Shown piece after piece: positions 6,175 through 12,819 of a stretch of DNA of 15,346 nt; position 1 is the first letter of the stretch, and every line of letters begins with the position of its first letter. The stretch spans positions 1-15,346 of the forward strand of contig JBKBMW010000018.1 of assembly GCA_046295675.1 (NCBI GenBank). Reading direction: 5' to 3'. This DNA comes from JAOAJF01 sp046295675 (GTDB lineage: Archaea > Micrarchaeota > Micrarchaeia > Anstonellales > Anstonellaceae). A program made the position numbers and the translations under genes. Below the pieces are notes generated by a model, which made no database searches, had not been told where the DNA came from, and saw only the letters and a program-made list of their open reading frames with translations.

Positions 6175-7421
6175 TAACTTATTTTTTGGATATGCACCTT
6201 TTGCAAATAATACAACTGGCCTGTTTCTATAACCTCCATTTTTATCCCATTTAATATGATCTTATCTCCTTTTTGTGGTAGCCTTTTGAGATAAAAATGA
6301 AAAAGATTACTAACAAAGCCCAGTTTTTCTGCTTCTGGAATAGAAACAGAAAATTCCTTTTCAATATGGTGCAGACTTGTTTCTCCATTTACCACCAATA
6401 AAGAGGGCCTCCCTTCTTTTAACTCTTTTTTAGGCATTTTAGGTTCACTCTCGCCTATTTCGCCTACTATCTCTTCTACTAAATCTTCAATTGTGATTAA
6501 ACCTTCTATTTTTGATTCTGGATTAATGACCACAGCGATATCTTTCTTTGAGTCTTGCAGTTCTTTGAAAACATCATATGCAATACTTTCAGTAGAAACA
6601 AAAACAGGTGGTTGAAGTATATCCTTTAGAATAAGAGAATGGTTTTTCCCTATCATATCTTTTAGATTTACAGTCCCTACGATAGAATTGGTTTGGTCCA
6701 CAACTGGATAGAAAGTTTTTTTATATTTTGCAACTAACTCCAAGGCTTGTCCTATAGTTAAATTTTGATTTAGAGTTTTTACTTGCTTAGCAGGTATCAT
6801 TATCTCTTTTATGTAAGTATCATTGAAATCCAAAATCCTTTCAAAAAATTTTTTTTCGTCTTTAGATATAGTCTTATTTTCAACACCTATTTCTAATATA
6901 GTACGAAGTTCTGATTCTGAAAAATAGGTTTGTTGCTTTCTTTTAAGTTTTTCTTTTAGAAGTAAAAATGTAAACTTCTCAAAAATAAAGGTTAAAGGGC
7001 GAAAAATTTCTTGTAGTATTTTTAGTGGGATGGAAACAAATAAGGAAAAATTCTGAGAATGTACCACTGCTAGATTTTTTGGTAAAATCTCTCCAAATAA
7101 AACTATAAAAATGAAAGATAATGCCCCTATTGGAAGTATTGCATTTTCACCAAAATATTTAACAGCTAGATATGTAACGATTATACTAAAGGCTATATTT
7201 ACAATGTTATTGCCAATTAAAATTACAAAAAGGGTTTTTTCAATATTGCTTTTTAAATCAGCTAAAGCCTTTACTCGCCTGGAGGTTGGGTTTGTTTTTA
7301 AAAGATGCTTTAATTTTAAGTGACTAAAGCTCAAAAGTGAGCTTTCTGAGGCTGAAAAAAAAGCTGATAGAGACAATAATAAAAACAATAAAAAAATAAG
7401 TAAAAAAAACTCTGAGAGCAT
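6174..7421 (-). CDS. CNNM/CorC (HlyC-type) membrane protein with CBS pair
   Basis: 415-residue inner-membrane protein of the CNNM/CorC family, linked to magnesium or other divalent cation export; it is often mis-named hemolysin. The N-terminal DUF21 transmembrane domain (about 1-150) has SASESSLLSFSHLKLKHLL (E26), GNNIVNI (70-76) and the signature FGEILPKNLAVVHSQ (109-123). The linker helix ESELRTILEIG precedes two CBS motifs (about 203-260 and 265-320, with IEGLITIEDLVEEIVGEIGE). A CorC_HlyC C-terminal domain follows (about 335-415). Length and order are canonical. There is no SD: the ATG lies about 30 nt from a palindromic TATA box, so the mRNA is probably leaderless. It stands alone as a transcription unit, divergent from tRNA-Pro. 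Confidence 0.92.
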   Translation of the reverse strand: MLSEFFLLIFLLFLLLSLSAFFSASESSLLSFSHLKLKHLLKTNPTSRRVKALADLKSNIEKTLFVILIGNNIVNIAFSIIVTYLAVKYFGENAILPIGALSFIFIVLFGEILPKNLAVVHSQNFSLFVSIPLKILQEIFRPLTFIFEKFTFLLLKEKLKRKQQTYFSESELRTILEIGVENKTISKDEKKFFERILDFNDTYIKEIMIPAKQVKTLNQNLTIGQALELVAKYKKTFYPVVDQTNSIVGTVNLKDMIGKNHSLILKDILQPPVFVSTESIAYDVFKELQDSKKDIAVVINPESKIEGLITIEDLVEEIVGEIGESEPKMPKKELKEGRPSLLVVNGETSLHHIEKEFSVSIPEAEKLGFVSNLFHFYLKRLPQKGDKIILNGIKMEVIETGQLYYLQKVHIQKIS

Positions 7422-7447
7422 ATCATTTTATTATAAGTTTCAGTTAT

Positions 7448-7455
7448 TAAATTTA
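7448..7455. promoter_or_regulatory. Shared palindromic TATA box (tRNA-Pro / CNNM)
   Basis: TAAATTTA is a perfect palindrome centred at 7451.5. It lies 26.5 nt before the tRNA-Pro 5' end (7478) and 30.5 nt before the CNNM ATG (7421) on the other strand, and no other clear TATA box lies between them. One TBP site could serve both directions. Confidence 0.5.
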
Positions 7456-7477
7456 TGCTAATGTTTAGATTAGTATT

Positions 7478-7550
7478 GGGGCTGTGGGCTAATCTGGTAT
7501 GCTGCAGCGTTCGGGACGCTGTGTTCTGAGTTCAAATCTCAGCAGCCCCA
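7478..7550 (+). tRNA. tRNA-Pro (anticodon CGG)
   Basis: A complete 73-nt cloverleaf without intron. The acceptor is GGGGCTG/CAGCCCC (7478-7484 with 7543-7549) with discriminator A7550. The anticodon stem is CAGCG/CGCTG with loop TTCGGGA, giving anticodon CGG (7512-7514) and G37, as expected for proline. The T-arm is CTGAG-TTCAAAT-CTCAG. The D-stem is weak (a G-T pair and a T-T mismatch at its end). CCA is not encoded. Its last 19 nt are antisense to the final codons of the nuclease-like gene. Confidence 0.95.
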
Positions 7551-8383
7551 TTATTTTGCTTCTTTAAAATAAGAGAAGCAATCTCTTTTAGTTTTTCTAT
7601 TCTTTGCTGTCTAAAGCCAATTTTTTCTAATGTTTTGGACTGACAAGCAACTAAATCTTTTAGAAGTATTAAGCCGTTGTTATGTAAAAGTAAAAATTCT
7701 TTTTGTTTTAATCCTTTTATCATCGTTATTGGGTAAAGATTGTGCTCTTCAATTCTTATCTGCAGGCTTTCATTTTTTGGAAAAGACCAACCAAGTAGTT
7801 TTAAGCCAACACAATCTGCATATTGAATTACATCTCCACTAAACTTTGTATTTGTAACTAACCAGCAAGCATCTATATCTTTGTCCACTTCTTTTATATC
7901 TAAAAATCTTGCCCAGGTGTAAAGAGCAGCTTGAATAGAACATTTTAAATGAGGAGAATTATGAAATTTACATTCAATTATATTTGATTTTATTTTGTCG
8001 CCTTCTTGCCTTTTTGCAATTACATCAATTTCATGAGATATGCATTTCCCTTTTATAATTTGTCTGAGCTGGGTAGAATAATTTCTTCCTTTTAAAAGGG
8101 CAGCAATAAATGTTTCAAAAGGATAACCATTTGGGCCCATTCTGATCAAAGCATTTTTTAACCCAAATCTTGCAGCAACTGCTGGCTCTAATTCATGAAG
8201 ATAATCAAATGCAAGTTTGTAAATTTCTTTTGTTTCTATATTTGCTTGTATATCTCTTGATAATGCATCTACTACTTCTTCTATTAAAGGATAAGATGCC
8301 CCTGCCCTTCTTAATGCAGTTCTTATTTTGTTAAAATCAAGCGGCTCTAATGTTCCATCAGATTTCTTTACTAATATTTGCAT
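7532..8383 (-). CDS. ATP-cone domain plus Mrr-like PD-(D/E)XK nuclease
   Basis: 283 residues. The N-terminus (about 1-90, VKKSDGTLEPLDFNKIRTAL onward) is an ATP-cone, the nucleotide-sensing domain best known from ribonucleotide reductase and NrdR. The middle (about 95-205) looks like a restriction-endonuclease fold: HEID (D120), then IIECK (E137, K139) as the PD-(D/E)XK residues, followed by a Q-A-A-LYTWA helix. The tail (about 230-280, LLLHNNGLILLKDLVACQSK, then LEKIGFRQQRIEKLKEIASL) resembles a helix-hairpin-helix DNA-binding segment. A DNA-cleaving or repair enzyme gated by adenine nucleotides is inferred. There is no SD; TTTAAA lies 25.5 nt upstream of the ATG, so it is probably leaderless. 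The last seven codons (NNGAAEI, then TGA) are antisense to tRNA-Pro. No methylase gene is nearby. Confidence 0.83.
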   Translation of the reverse strand: MQILVKKSDGTLEPLDFNKIRTALRRAGASYPLIEEVVDALSRDIQANIETKEIYKLAFDYLHELEPAVAARFGLKNALIRMGPNGYPFETFIAALLKGRNYSTQLRQIIKGKCISHEIDVIAKRQEGDKIKSNIIECKFHNSPHLKCSIQAALYTWARFLDIKEVDKDIDACWLVTNTKFSGDVIQYADCVGLKLLGWSFPKNESLQIRIEEHNLYPITMIKGLKQKEFLLLHNNGLILLKDLVACQSKTLEKIGFRQQRIEKLKEIASLILKKQNNGAAEI

Positions 8384-8405
8384 ACTTTTTTTTATTAGAG
8401 AAGAA

Positions 8406-8411
8406 TTTAAA
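8406..8411 (-). promoter_or_regulatory. TATA-like box for ATP-cone nuclease
   Basis: TTTAAA centred at 8408.5 lies 25.5 nt upstream of the ATG at 8383, inside the 36-bp gap after the acyltransferase gene. No SD precedes the ATG, so a leaderless transcript is likely. Confidence 0.4.
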
Positions 8412-8419
8412 ATTTTTGT

Positions 8420-9175
8420 TTAAAGAAATTTTTTTATAAAAAGTAAAATACTTACAAAAATAGGAACATGAATTAGATAAAGCAATAAAGTATTTTGTCC
8501 CATTAGAATAAAATATTTGGAAATTAAAGAGGTAATGTTGTTATTTTCTTTTGCTAAAATTGTTGTTTTTTGTGATGTTTGTTCTATCAAATCTTTTTTA
8601 AGATATAGCCTTTTTGCGCTATACATTCCTAAGAATACTAAGCCTACCCATGGAAAGAATGCAAAGTAATCCAAGCTATAAATAGGCAAATGAAAACCTA
8701 AAATAAAAAGAAAAAAGTTATTAGTAGGAATTGGATTTATTAAAAATCCAAAAAGAATAGAATAAAATCCTGCAACCAGATTAAAATAATAAAATCTTGC
8801 AAAAAAACTGCAAACAAAAACAGCTAAAGCAATAAAATGAATGATTCCCCAGCGTATCCAGCCTTCTGGATAAAAAATATAACTAATTATGGAGATAAAA
8901 AAAGCAACTGCAAATAGCTTTAAACTTCTAAAAAGATATTTTTTTGTTAAAGAGAAAAAAGAATTTGTTTTTGATGCATTGACATAGCTTAATGTTAAAG
9001 ACATTCCGACCACAAAAACCATAATGCTTGCTGCCAATCTTCCAATTATTAATAAAAACCCGGTGTTTGGGTTAATATTAGAAAATCCAAAAAAATATAA
9101 TGCATAGAAAAAATGGTATAAAATCACTAAAAAAATTCCAACTCCTCTTAAAATATCTACTTGCTCTATTCTCAC
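8420..9175 (-). CDS. DUF1624 / HGSNAT-type multipass acyltransferase-like protein
   Basis: 251-residue integral membrane protein with about seven hydrophobic segments. The N-terminus RIEQVDILRGVGIFLVILYH matches the conserved opening of the DUF1624 (heparan-alpha-glucosaminide N-acetyltransferase catalytic) and related acyltransferase families, including the polar H21. GIIHFIALAVF (about 114-124) and the FFPWVGLVFLGMYSAKRLY block (about 173-191) also fit. These enzymes move acetyl groups across membranes onto sugars; the substrate here is unknown. The start appears to be GTG (9173-9175) 6 nt after the phosphatase stop; no ATG is available nearby, and an ATA two codons later cannot be excluded. 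It is probably co-transcribed with the phosphatase. A plain acyltransferase-3 protein is the alternative, but 251 residues is short for that. Confidence 0.72.
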   Translation of the reverse strand: MRIEQVDILRGVGIFLVILYHFFYALYFFGFSNINPNTGFLLIIGRLAASIMVFVVGMSLTLSYVNASKTNSFFSLTKKYLFRSLKLFAVAFFISIISYIFYPEGWIRWGIIHFIALAVFVCSFFARFYYFNLVAGFYSILFGFLINPIPTNNFFLFILGFHLPIYSLDYFAFFPWVGLVFLGMYSAKRLYLKKDLIEQTSQKTTILAKENNNITSLISKYFILMGQNTLLLYLIHVPIFVSILLFIKKFL

Positions 9176-9181
9176 CTTAGA

Positions 9182-9979
9182 TCACTTTGAGTTTAAAATT
9201 TTAATTAGATGGCTATGGATTTTTTTATTTGATGCAACAAAAGTATTACTATCAAGAGTATAAGAAGAACCATCAATTTTACTAATCTTTCCTCCTGCTT
9301 CTTGCACAAGCAAAGCCCCTGCTGCAATATCATAAGGTTTTATTTTAAATAATACTGCTGCATCTGCATATCCTTGAGCAACATAACCAATTTCAAAAAC
9401 TGCTGCTCCTAGATGGCGAACATGAAAAACTTTTTTGTGAAGTTCTTCTAATTTTTTAAAAGTGTTTGACAAATTTTCTCCTTGTGCATAACAAGCCAAA
9501 ATCATTGAATTTTCTAATTCTCTTTCTGAAACTTTTAATTTTCTTATTTTTTTAATTTTATTTTTTGAAAAATAATACTGCCAAGCACCTTTTCCTTTTT
9601 TTGCAAATAAGATTGTTTTAAGCTTTGGATAGGAAATAGCTCCATATTCCAAAACAGAATTTTTTGAATATGCTATACTTATCCCCCATAGGTCCAATCC
9701 ATAGGCATAATTATTAGTTCCATCCAATGGATCAATTATCCAACAATCTCCAGCTTTTAAATCATCCTCGTTTTTTCCAATAATTTCTTCTGAATAAATT
9801 TTATGATTTGGAAAATTTTTTTGAATATAATCAATAATTATTTTTTGTGATGAAAAATCTGCAGTTGTAACCAAATCCCTTAGGCTTTTCTTATAAACAC
9901 CTTTTTTATCTTGCATTTTAAGAAGCTTCAAACTGCTTTTGATAAGCATTTTAATTATTAATTTTTGAATCTTGTCCAT
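9182..9979 (-). CDS. Inositol monophosphatase / archaeal fructose-1,6-bisphosphatase family
   Basis: 265 residues, normal for the metal-dependent IMPase superfamily, which removes phosphate from inositol-1-phosphate and, in archaea, often also from fructose-1,6-bisphosphate. Metal and active-site motifs: D41 in VTTADF, SEE (63-65), WIIDPLDGTNNYAYGL (80-95; D83, D86, T88), and D217 in PYDIAAGALLVQEAGG (215-230), where the usual tryptophan of the WDxAAG motif is tyrosine. Substrate cannot be decided from sequence. There is no SD before the ATG; a TTTAAA box lies 26.5 nt upstream, consistent with a leaderless mRNA. It is the first gene of a pair with the acyltransferase-like membrane protein and is divergent from tRNA-Arg. 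Confidence 0.92.
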   Translation of the reverse strand: MDKIQKLIIKMLIKSSLKLLKMQDKKGVYKKSLRDLVTTADFSSQKIIIDYIQKNFPNHKIYSEEIIGKNEDDLKAGDCWIIDPLDGTNNYAYGLDLWGISIAYSKNSVLEYGAISYPKLKTILFAKKGKGAWQYYFSKNKIKKIRKLKVSERELENSMILACYAQGENLSNTFKKLEELHKKVFHVRHLGAAVFEIGYVAQGYADAAVLFKIKPYDIAAGALLVQEAGGKISKIDGSSYTLDSNTFVASNKKIHSHLIKILNSK

Positions 9980-10002
9980 AAATTTATTTGATACAACATA
10001 CT

Positions 10003-10008
10003 TTTAAA
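10003..10008. promoter_or_regulatory. Shared TATA box (tRNA-Arg / phosphatase)
   Basis: TTTAAA, a palindrome within TTTTAAATA, is centred at 10005.5. It is 26.5 nt from the phosphatase ATG (9979, - strand) and 29.5 nt from the tRNA-Arg 5' end (10035, + strand). The two genes diverge from a 55-bp gap, so one TBP site may serve both. Confidence 0.5.
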
Positions 10009-10034
10009 TATGAAGATATAAATTTTATTATAAT

Positions 10035-10127
10035 GGGCTCGTAGCTCAGCTTGGATAGAGCGACAGCCTTCTAATTACTCTTAAAGAAGAAAGCTGAAGG
10101 TCGGGGGTTCAAATCCCCCCGAGCCCG
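10035..10127 (+). tRNA. tRNA-Arg (anticodon TCT) with intron
   Basis: The acceptor is GGGCTCG/CGAGCCC (10035-10041 with 10120-10126) with discriminator G10127. The D-stem is GCTC/GAGC, and the T-arm is GGGGG-TTCAAAT-CCCCC. The anticodon loop is C-T-TCT-A (10068-10073) joined after splicing to A10092, giving anticodon TCT (10070-10072). The anticodon stem is ACAGC/GCTGA, so the outermost pair 27-43 is an A-A mismatch. CCA is not encoded. The mature length is 75 nt after removal of the 18-nt intron. Confidence 0.95.
10074..10091 (+). other. 18-nt tRNA intron (bulge-helix-bulge)
   Basis: The intron follows position 37, the common archaeal site. CTTC (10068-10071) pairs with GAAG (10086-10089) as the 4-bp central helix. 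The 3-nt bulges are TAA (10072-10074) and AAA (10090-10092), each cut after the second base by the tRNA-splicing endonuclease. A minimal T-T/A-A helix (10075-10076 with 10084-10085) closes a 7-nt loop. This is near-minimal but canonical in layout. Excising 10075-10092 would give the same mature RNA. Confidence 0.85.
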
Positions 10128-10146
10128 ATTCAATAAAAAATGAATA
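10128..10146 (-). terminator. T-run after transglutaminase-like gene
   Basis: On the - strand this reads ATTCA, a run of six T, then ATTGAAT: a small inverted repeat around a T-run, in the 36-bp gap between the gene's stop and the convergent tRNA-Arg. It may end transcription from one or both sides. Confidence 0.28.
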
Positions 10147-10163
10147 TAGTAGAAAGAATTTGT

Positions 10164-11321
10164 TTATTTTAAAATTTTTAGATCCAAAATTTTCTGTTTA
10201 TAATCATTCAAACTAAAAAATTTATTTTCTTTTTTATAATAGATATCTTCATCTGTAATTAAAATAATTATGTCATCACAACTTTCGGTATTTTCATCTA
10301 CATAAAAACAAGCCTTGATGTTTTGCTCATTGATTTTGGATATTTTTCCCATATAAGCACCATTTTGTGGTTCAAAGAGATCAGAGTTTTCCAGTAAGTG
10401 AATCTCTTTAGAATTATTTATTTTATTTTTTGAGATTGCTATTATACAATGGCCTTCATTTTCCTTTTCCAAATAGCACACACCATAAAAATAGCTTTCG
10501 TTTAATTTTAGACTTGGATAAGCAATTGCGTTTGAATAATACCAATAGCTATCCCCTGGTTCTCTATACAATGGATAAAATATGTAGATTCGTCCTGGAT
10601 GATATGTAAAAAGTTCAAGAGTAGAATTAAACTTTTCTTTTTTTAGTGTGTTCAACAAAGCTTTGAAAAAAAGAGTGTAATCCTCACAATCCCCGCCATT
10701 TCTGTCAATAGTTTCTACAATAGATTGTAGATGGTCTTCTTTTCCTGCAGAGATATCAGTTTTGTATTTTATTGAAATTGCTGTGTTTTCCATTAGGTAG
10801 GAAATACAAGCTAAATTTAGTGTATTTTTATAAAAGCAATCTTTTTTTATTCGATATAATAAAATATCAGAATTCCAACTATAGTTTTGTGGGATATAAG
10901 AATTTTTACTAAACCATTCCATTGAGTTGTTTATTTTTTCTAAAAGATTGAGATATTCTTGCTTTATATTGTGAAATTCTTCTTCTTGACTTTTAAATTT
11001 TTTTTCAAAAGCCTCTATTTTTTGATTAGCAGATTCCAAATTTTTTGTAAGCTGAAGGTTTTCTTGCTCTTTCTGTTTTATTGAAGATTTTTGCTGCTCT
11101 ATTAAAAGCTGTTGAAAATTGTTTTGCTCCTCTAATTGCTGAATTTTTTCTTTGAGATTTTTTATAAAATCATCTGTGGTTTTTTGATATTCTCTTAATT
11201 CTTTGTCTAACTTCTTTATTGTTTGGTCTTTTTGAAAATTTTCAAAAACTAACCACCCAAATGACAAAATAAAAAAGAGTGCAAGGAGATATAAAGCCTT
11301 GGGAGTTTGTTTGCTTTCCAT
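10164..11321 (-). CDS. Membrane-anchored coiled-coil transglutaminase-like protein
   Basis: 385 residues from the chosen ATG. One transmembrane helix near the N-terminus (about 9-26, ALYLLALFFILSFGWLVF) is followed by a long charged coiled coil (about 30-130). A C-terminal domain (about 150-385) follows, in which RNGGDCEDYTLFFKALL (C212) and EGHCIIAIS (H291), then an E/N-containing ENSDLFEPQNG (311-321), match the Cys-His-Asp/Asn order of transglutaminase-like cysteine proteases. The domain would lie outside the cell, held away from the membrane by the coiled coil; cell-wall or surface-protein processing is inferred. An earlier in-frame start at 11453 would overlap the divergent gene; the ATG at 11321 lies 25.5 nt from a TATA-like box and has no SD, so I chose it. 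Confidence 0.75.
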   Translation of the reverse strand: MESKQTPKALYLLALFFILSFGWLVFENFQKDQTIKKLDKELREYQKTTDDFIKNLKEKIQQLEEQNNFQQLLIEQQKSSIKQKEQENLQLTKNLESANQKIEAFEKKFKSQEEEFHNIKQEYLNLLEKINNSMEWFSKNSYIPQNYSWNSDILLYRIKKDCFYKNTLNLACISYLMENTAISIKYKTDISAGKEDHLQSIVETIDRNGGDCEDYTLFFKALLNTLKKEKFNSTLELFTYHPGRIYIFYPLYREPGDSYWYYSNAIAYPSLKLNESYFYGVCYLEKENEGHCIIAISKNKINNSKEIHLLENSDLFEPQNGAYMGKISKINEQNIKACFYVDENTESCDDIIILITDEDIYYKKENKFFSLNDYKQKILDLKILK

Positions 11322-11342
11322 ACAAAAAGTATTTAAATAAAA

Positions 11343-11350
11343 AAATATAA
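11343..11350. promoter_or_regulatory. Shared TATA box (transglutaminase-like / unknown + gene)
   Basis: AAATATAA (TTATATTT on the other strand) is centred at 11346.5. It is exactly 25.5 nt from the ATG at 11321 (-) and 25.5 nt from the GTG at 11372 (+). The region between the two genes is only 50 bp and AT-rich, so the exact box is uncertain. Confidence 0.42.
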
Positions 11351-11371
11351 TAATAGAGGTAAACACCAATA

Positions 11372-11878
11372 GTGTTTTTTGAGAAGAAGGTGTGTGAATT
11401 GCTAAAAGTGCAAAGTAAAATAAATAAATTTGTTTTAACTTCTGCAAGTGCACTATTTTTATTTAGTAGTTTTTTACTCCCATCTGAAAAAAATTTTCTA
11501 CAGTCACAAAACAAAAAAGATTATAAAAAAATTGACACTGTTATTTCTTTAGATAAAGATTGTGTGATGAGACTAAAAGGTAAACAGAATGAGGAGGATT
11601 TAGAAGTAGATAGTATTATAGTAACCAAAAATTTTAGATATGATAGAAAAAAAGAAAATTATTTTTCTTTTTTAACAGATAAATACAAGGTTTTTATTAA
11701 TAAAAGAAAAAAAGAAGTTGTTTTAACTTCTTTGAGCTTTCCAGATGAAAAAATAGTTATTGGTTTGAAATCTATACCAGGTAGTGGCTCTATAGAAGTA
11801 AATGGGTTAAAAATTACTGCAAAAGTTAAAGATAAAAATAATATAGAACTTAAGTTAATTTATTTTAAAAAAGAATAA
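11372..11878 (+). CDS. Unknown exported or membrane-anchored protein
   Basis: 168 residues from a GTG start; no family recognised. A short basic head (KVQSKINK) leads into one hydrophobic stretch, FVLTSASALFLFSSFLL (20-36), that looks like a signal peptide or anchor. The rest is lysine-rich and mostly beta strands (DTVISLDKDCVMRL, YKVFINKRKKEVVLTSLSF, SGSIEVNGLKITAKV), suggesting a small extracellular beta domain. The start is ambiguous. GTG 11372 is 25.5 nt from the shared TATA box (leaderless), while TTG 11399 lies 6 nt after GGTG (11389-11392) and would give 159 residues with the hydrophobic segment closer to the start. It diverges from the transglutaminase-like gene and is followed 27 nt later by another unknown gene. 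Confidence 0.68.
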   Translation: MFFEKKVCELLKVQSKINKFVLTSASALFLFSSFLLPSEKNFLQSQNKKDYKKIDTVISLDKDCVMRLKGKQNEEDLEVDSIIVTKNFRYDRKKENYFSFLTDKYKVFINKRKKEVVLTSLSFPDEKIVIGLKSIPGSGSIEVNGLKITAKVKDKNNIELKLIYFKKE

Positions 11879-11905
11879 AAAAGTAAGAAAACAATAGGTG
11901 AAAGA

Positions 11906-12388
11906 TTGCAAATTCAAAAGGAAATCCAAGAAAAACAAGAAAAGTTAAGTATAGCAGCTTTAATAAATAAATTCAAGGAATATGCTAAAGAGTTTAAAAA
12001 ACTCTTAAACGAACTATCAAAACCTTCTTATACTTATACTTATGATTTTAAAAATAAAAAATTTCCTTTGCCAGAAAATACGATAGAAACTCAAATAAAT
12101 TCAAAAATAGAACAGATTTATAATTTAGCAAAAACGCATGGAATAACAATAGCAAGTATTTCAATCAAAGAAAAAGAGATAACAATAAAAGGAAAAATAG
12201 AACCTGGTTTTGTTGCTAAAGTTGCATTTTATTTTCTATCTCATTCAGATGAAAAAAAAGAGCTAGAGCAATTTTTGAGGAATTTAGGCTATGTGTTAGA
12301 TAGTTCTTATAATCCGCTTTCTGGGAAATTCGAAGCCTTTTTAAAGAGAGATAAATTAGACCTCGTTCCTAAAAAAAGAGAGGAATAA
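11906..12388 (+). CDS. Unknown helical/alpha-beta protein
   Basis: 160 residues; I do not recognise a family. Residues 1-40 are a charged amphipathic helix (QKEIQEKQEKLSIAALINKF). A Tyr/Thr patch, SYTYTYDF (41-48), follows, then an alpha/beta part with strands ITIASISIKEKEITIKGKIE (about 85-104) and a helix VAKVAFYFLSHSDEKKELEQ. There is no signal peptide or membrane helix, so it is probably cytoplasmic. TTG is the start, with GGTGA 5 nt upstream (GGTG 11897-11900); no ATG or GTG fits. It follows the exported unknown gene by 27 nt and is likely co-transcribed. It ends 27 bp from the convergent DUF35 gene. Confidence 0.75.
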   Translation: MQIQKEIQEKQEKLSIAALINKFKEYAKEFKKLLNELSKPSYTYTYDFKNKKFPLPENTIETQINSKIEQIYNLAKTHGITIASISIKEKEITIKGKIEPGFVAKVAFYFLSHSDEKKELEQFLRNLGYVLDSSYNPLSGKFEAFLKRDKLDLVPKKREE

Positions 12389-12395
12389 AAATCTA

Positions 12396-12410
12396 ATGAA
12401 TAAAAATAAA
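12396..12410 (-). terminator. T-rich 3' end of the mevalonate operon
   Basis: On the - strand the 27-bp convergent gap reads TTTTATTTTTATTC just past the DUF35 stop, a plausible archaeal termination tract. On the + strand the gap is A-rich and gives no T-run for the opposing gene until inside DUF35. Confidence 0.3.
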
Positions 12411-12415
12411 AGAGT

Positions 12416-12811
12416 TTATTCTATTTTTTCAAATTTGTATGCATAATGAATAAGCCCTTCTGGGTCATCTCTTTTAATTATTCTAAAAACCATTTCCACT
12501 TTGTCTCCAATATTTACAGAATTAGTATTAACAATTTGAGCTGTGAGCATTGGTCCCTCATCTAATTTTACTATTGCTAAAATATAGGGTACTTCTAAAT
12601 CAAAACCAGCTGGTGGAGAATAGACTGTGGTAAAAGAGTAAATAGTTCCAATAGGCTTAAAGGAGTATTGTTCCATTTTACCTCTTCTTCTACAATTTGG
12701 ACAAAATTTTCTTAATGGAAAAAATCTTGTTTGACAGGTTTTACAAATCGAACCAATTAAACAATATCTTTCTGGAATTCTTCTCCAAGTTATTGCAATA
12801 TTTGAACCCAT
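12416..12811 (-). CDS. DUF35 zinc-ribbon/OB-fold partner of thiolase-HMG-CoA synthase
   Basis: 131 residues, typical for the family. A rubredoxin-like zinc ribbon uses C23-x2-C26 and C37-x2-C40 (ICKTCQTRFFPLRKFCPNCR). An OB-fold follows (GTIYSFTTVYSPPAGF, PYILAIVKLDEGPMLTAQIV, GDKVEMVF). In archaea this protein bridges acetoacetyl-CoA thiolase and HMG-CoA synthase in one complex that channels acetoacetyl-CoA through a shared CoA-binding site, as established for Methanothermococcus. Gene order here (HMG-CoA synthase, thiolase, DUF35) supports that role. The ATG follows GGTG by 5 nt, and that SD overlaps the thiolase stop (TAGGTGA), so translation is coupled. Confidence 0.93.
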   Translation of the reverse strand: MGSNIAITWRRIPERYCLIGSICKTCQTRFFPLRKFCPNCRRRGKMEQYSFKPIGTIYSFTTVYSPPAGFDLEVPYILAIVKLDEGPMLTAQIVNTNSVNIGDKVEMVFRIIKRDDPEGLIHYAYKFEKIE

Positions 12812-12819
12812 TTTCTCAC

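Noticed and set aside
11322..11453. 44-residue N-terminal extension of the transglutaminase-like protein
   Set aside because: It would run through the TATA-like region and overlap the divergent gene, while an ATG at 11321 gives a normal N-terminal membrane anchor 25.5 nt from the TATA box.
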